Source of the DNA: CAMLHU01 sp049680185
GTDB lineage: Bacteria > Gemmatimonadota > Gemmatimonadetes > Gemmatimonadales > GWC2-71-9
Length of the DNA: 6,613 nt
Direction: 5' to 3'
Assembly (NCBI GenBank): GCA_049680185.1
Contig: JBAUHI010000063.1
Coordinates: forward strand, 1 to 6,613
Made by a program: the position numbers and the translations under genes
In this document: positions 4,941-6,613 of the stretch, piece by piece
Layout of the letters: each line of letters begins with the position of its first letter
Position numbering within the stretch: the first letter of the stretch is position 1
Notes under the pieces: model-generated
What the model was told of the DNA's origin: nothing
The model's input: only the letters and a program-made list of their open reading frames with translations
Databases searched by the model: none

Positions 4941-5424
4941 TGACGATCCACACGATCGCCGGCCCCAGCATCACCGCGTGCTGCAGCATGAAGAACCAGA
5001 ATGTGCCGCTCCCGACCGGCGTCGGGCGGGCGTGACTCAGGGGGACGACGAGCAGATCCATTCCGAGCCACATCACGATCCCCCAGAGCGGCCCCGCGAT
5101 CGCGGCGCCACGTCGCGACTGCACCCATCGCCGGATGCCGGTCCTCCGCCGCGAGACGATGAAGTAGATGAAAGTCCAGGTGAAGGCGATGGTGAAGTGC
5201 AGTATGACGCCGAGGAGCTCCGTCCCCGCCCCACCCTGGAAGCTCCCCTTCCCCAGGAGCCCCGCGGCGATCCCCTGGAAGATCCGCTGCGAGGTGGTCA
5301 CGTCCTTGATCCAGACGTAGGTGACGATCACGAAGAGCGCGTCGAGGACACCCACTGTGGCGCCTGCGATCAGGATGCGGCGGCCATCACGGGAGTCATC
5401 GAAGTGAACGTCGGCGGCGGCCAT
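4936..5424 (-). CDS. Four-helix membrane protein of unknown function
   Basis: This encodes 162 residues. The ATG (reverse complement of 5422-5424) has GAGGA (5431-5435) 6 bases upstream, so the start is well supported. A polar N-terminus of about 15 residues precedes four likely membrane helices at roughly 17-38, 69-91, 107-129 and 140-161. A basic loop, SRRRTGIRRWVQSRRG (91-106), lies between helices 2 and 3 and should face the cytoplasm. Notable in-membrane residues include His76 (VILHF), Trp83 and His149 (FMLQHAVMLGP). I do not recognise a family and see no enzyme motif. The C-terminus ends in VWIVR within a heptamer repeat, so the last residues may be repeat-derived. It lies 68 bases downstream of the GH3 gene on the same strand and may share its transcript. 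Confidence 0.82.
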   Translation of the reverse strand: MAAADVHFDDSRDGRRILIAGATVGVLDALFVIVTYVWIKDVTTSQRIFQGIAAGLLGKGSFQGGAGTELLGVILHFTIAFTWTFIYFIVSRRRTGIRRWVQSRRGAAIAGPLWGIVMWLGMDLLVVPLSHARPTPVGSGTFWFFMLQHAVMLGPAIVWIVR

Positions 5425-5492
5425 CAGAGATCCTCGGAGAAGGTTGGTCGGTCAGCAAGGGACGATCACGCCGCGTCGATTTGCACGAGCGG

Positions 5493-6613
5493 TCAACGAG
5501 CGCCGGTCACGGCCAACTCCCCGCGCAGCCGGATGTCCCGCGACGACGCCCCGATCAACACCGCCACACTTCCCCGCTCCAGCATTCGCTCCGCGTACGC
5601 ATCGACGACGCGCAACTGTTCCGGTCCCAGGGTGAAGCGCACCTCCTCTGACTCACCGGGCCGGAGATGGATGCGCTGGAATCCCGCCAGCCTGAGCACC
5701 GGCTGGGCCGCCGACGACACCTCCGGCCGAAGGTAGAGCTGCACCACCTCATCCCCGGCCACGGACCCTGAGTTCCGGACGGTGCAGCGGGCGGTCGCCT
5801 GCCCGCCAGTGTCGATGGCCGGTGGATCGATGCGCAGGTCGCCATACGCGAACGTCGTGTAACTCAACCCGAATCCGAACGGAAAGAGGGGCTGGCCGCT
5901 CAGGTCGACATAATCATCCCCTCGGCCGGTCGGTTCGTGGTCATACACCAGCGGCAACTGCCCTTCGGCCTGGGGGAACGTGATCGGCAGCCGCCCGCCG
6001 GGATCGACATCACCGAAGAGCACGTTCGCCACCGCCGTCCCACCGGCCTCACCCGGATACCACGCGTCGACCACGGCGCCGATCCGGTCGAGCCAGTTGG
6101 ACATGATGATGGCGCTGCCACCCACCAGCACCACGGTGACAGGCACACCGGTCGCGGCCACCGCCCGGATCAGCTCCTCCTGATGCCCCGGCAGACCAAG
6201 GTGCGCGCGATCACGGAATTCTCCTTCCTCGATCCCGGCCACGATCACGGTCGCGGTGCTTCGGCGTGCCACCCGCACGGCACCATCGATCTCGGCCTGC
6301 CAATGCCCCGCCTTCGTCGTGTCCCAGAGGAGCTGGATCTTCCCGTCGCCACGGGAGACCCGATACTCAAGTCGAATTCGGTGGCGCGATCCCGGTGCCA
6401 GCGAGACATCGACCATCCGGGCGCCACCCGACACCTTGACCCAACGGTCGAGGAGCAGACGCCCGTCAAGGAACAGCCGGTAGCCATCGTCGGCCGTGAC
6501 GCCAAGGCGGCGGATGCCGGCCGCCGGTGCGGTGATGGCACCGGTCCACCGGGCGCCGAACCACTCCCGCGAGAGTCCGGGCACCGGCGGATCAAAGGTC
6601 CAGTTGAAGTCGA
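5493..6613 (-). CDS. GH3 beta-glycosidase with inserted PA14 domain (5' partial)
   Basis: The frame is open to the window edge, giving the last 372 residues. A GTG at 6582-6584 is in frame, but the residues before it (DFNWTFDPP) continue a PA14 domain, so it is not the true start. Order: PA14 domain (visible residues 1 to about 110, with FGARWTGAI and TADDGYRLFLDGRLLLD), then the rest of the GH3 C-terminal domain (VIVAGIEEGEFRDRAHLGLPG and later GEAGGTAVANVLFGDVDPGGRLP), then a fibronectin-III-like domain (EVVQLYLRP, LAGFQRIHLRPGE). Glu at 6219-6221 in GEFRDR matches the GH3 acid/base position. The TIM barrel and its nucleophile Asp lie outside. GH3 enzymes remove terminal sugars from beta-glucans, xylans or glycosides. 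PA14 in this position shapes the active-site entrance and oligosaccharide preference. The exact substrate and any signal peptide cannot be seen. Confidence 0.93.
   Translation of the reverse strand, partial: DFNWTFDPPVPGLSREWFGARWTGAITAPAAGIRRLGVTADDGYRLFLDGRLLLDRWVKVSGGARMVDVSLAPGSRHRIRLEYRVSRGDGKIQLLWDTTKAGHWQAEIDGAVRVARRSTATVIVAGIEEGEFRDRAHLGLPGHQEELIRAVAATGVPVTVVLVGGSAIIMSNWLDRIGAVVDAWYPGEAGGTAVANVLFGDVDPGGRLPITFPQAEGQLPLVYDHEPTGRGDDYVDLSGQPLFPFGFGLSYTTFAYGDLRIDPPAIDTGGQATARCTVRNSGSVAGDEVVQLYLRPEVSSAAQPVLRLAGFQRIHLRPGESEEVRFTLGPEQLRVVDAYAERMLERGSVAVLIGASSRDIRLRGELAVTGAR

Noticed and set aside
4891..5736. A 281-residue forward open frame opposite the membrane-protein and GH3 genes
   Set aside because: It is composed largely of Arg, Asp, Pro and His, crosses the boundary of two real reverse-strand genes and has no ribosome binding site.
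6582..6584. GTG as the start of the GH3-family gene
   Set aside because: The frame stays open to the window edge and the upstream residues continue the PA14 domain; a protein starting here would lack the catalytic barrel.

Overview
The window is GC-rich bacterial chromosome, gene-dense, with GTG and TTG starts, stop/start overlaps of four bases and several signal peptides ending in an A-Q-A or A-A-Q type site. These traits, a short glycine-rich secreted protein, an AlkD-like repair protein, a secreted FDFWVGEW-type protein and GGTGNNN heptamer arrays at gene ends, would fit a soil or sediment Gemmatimonadota-like organism. Acidobacteriota or another high-GC soil phylum is possible. This placement is inference from protein style, not from a marker gene.

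Layout. Positions 1-2838 form a run of six forward genes: the C-terminal end of a small membrane protein (1-132), a short glycine-rich exported protein (176-490), an NADP(H)-type short-chain dehydrogenase/reductase (513-1259), an MmcQ/YjbR-family protein that starts inside its stop codon (1256-1597), a secreted DUF2059 protein (1649-2143) and an AlkD-like DNA alkylation repair protein that starts inside its stop codon (2140-2838). A reverse-strand secreted protein of an unnamed family (2855-3397) converges on the AlkD gene; a hairpin lies across both stop codons. It diverges from a compact site-2-type membrane protease (3526-4230), which is followed by msrB (4282-4752).

The region 4753-4935 separates msrB from a convergent reverse-strand gene. 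It is the most structured non-coding part of the window: a degenerate heptamer array directly after the msrB stop, a long imperfect inverted repeat with internal hairpins (4815-4901), and a second heptamer array in inverted orientation that contains the stop codon of the reverse-strand gene. The reverse strand then carries a four-helix membrane protein of unknown function (4936-5424) and, upstream of it, the C-terminal 372 residues of a GH3 beta-glycosidase with an inserted PA14 domain (5493 to beyond 6613).

Functionally this is mostly a housekeeping and stress region: alkylation repair (AlkD-like) and repair of oxidised methionine (MsrB), membrane proteolysis, a reductase, exported proteins and plant or microbial polysaccharide breakdown (GH3). 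No defence system, phage gene, transposase, CRISPR array, tRNA or rRNA was seen. I do not see a clear undescribed multi-gene system; the composite repeat at about 4748-4940 is the best candidate for something worth following up.
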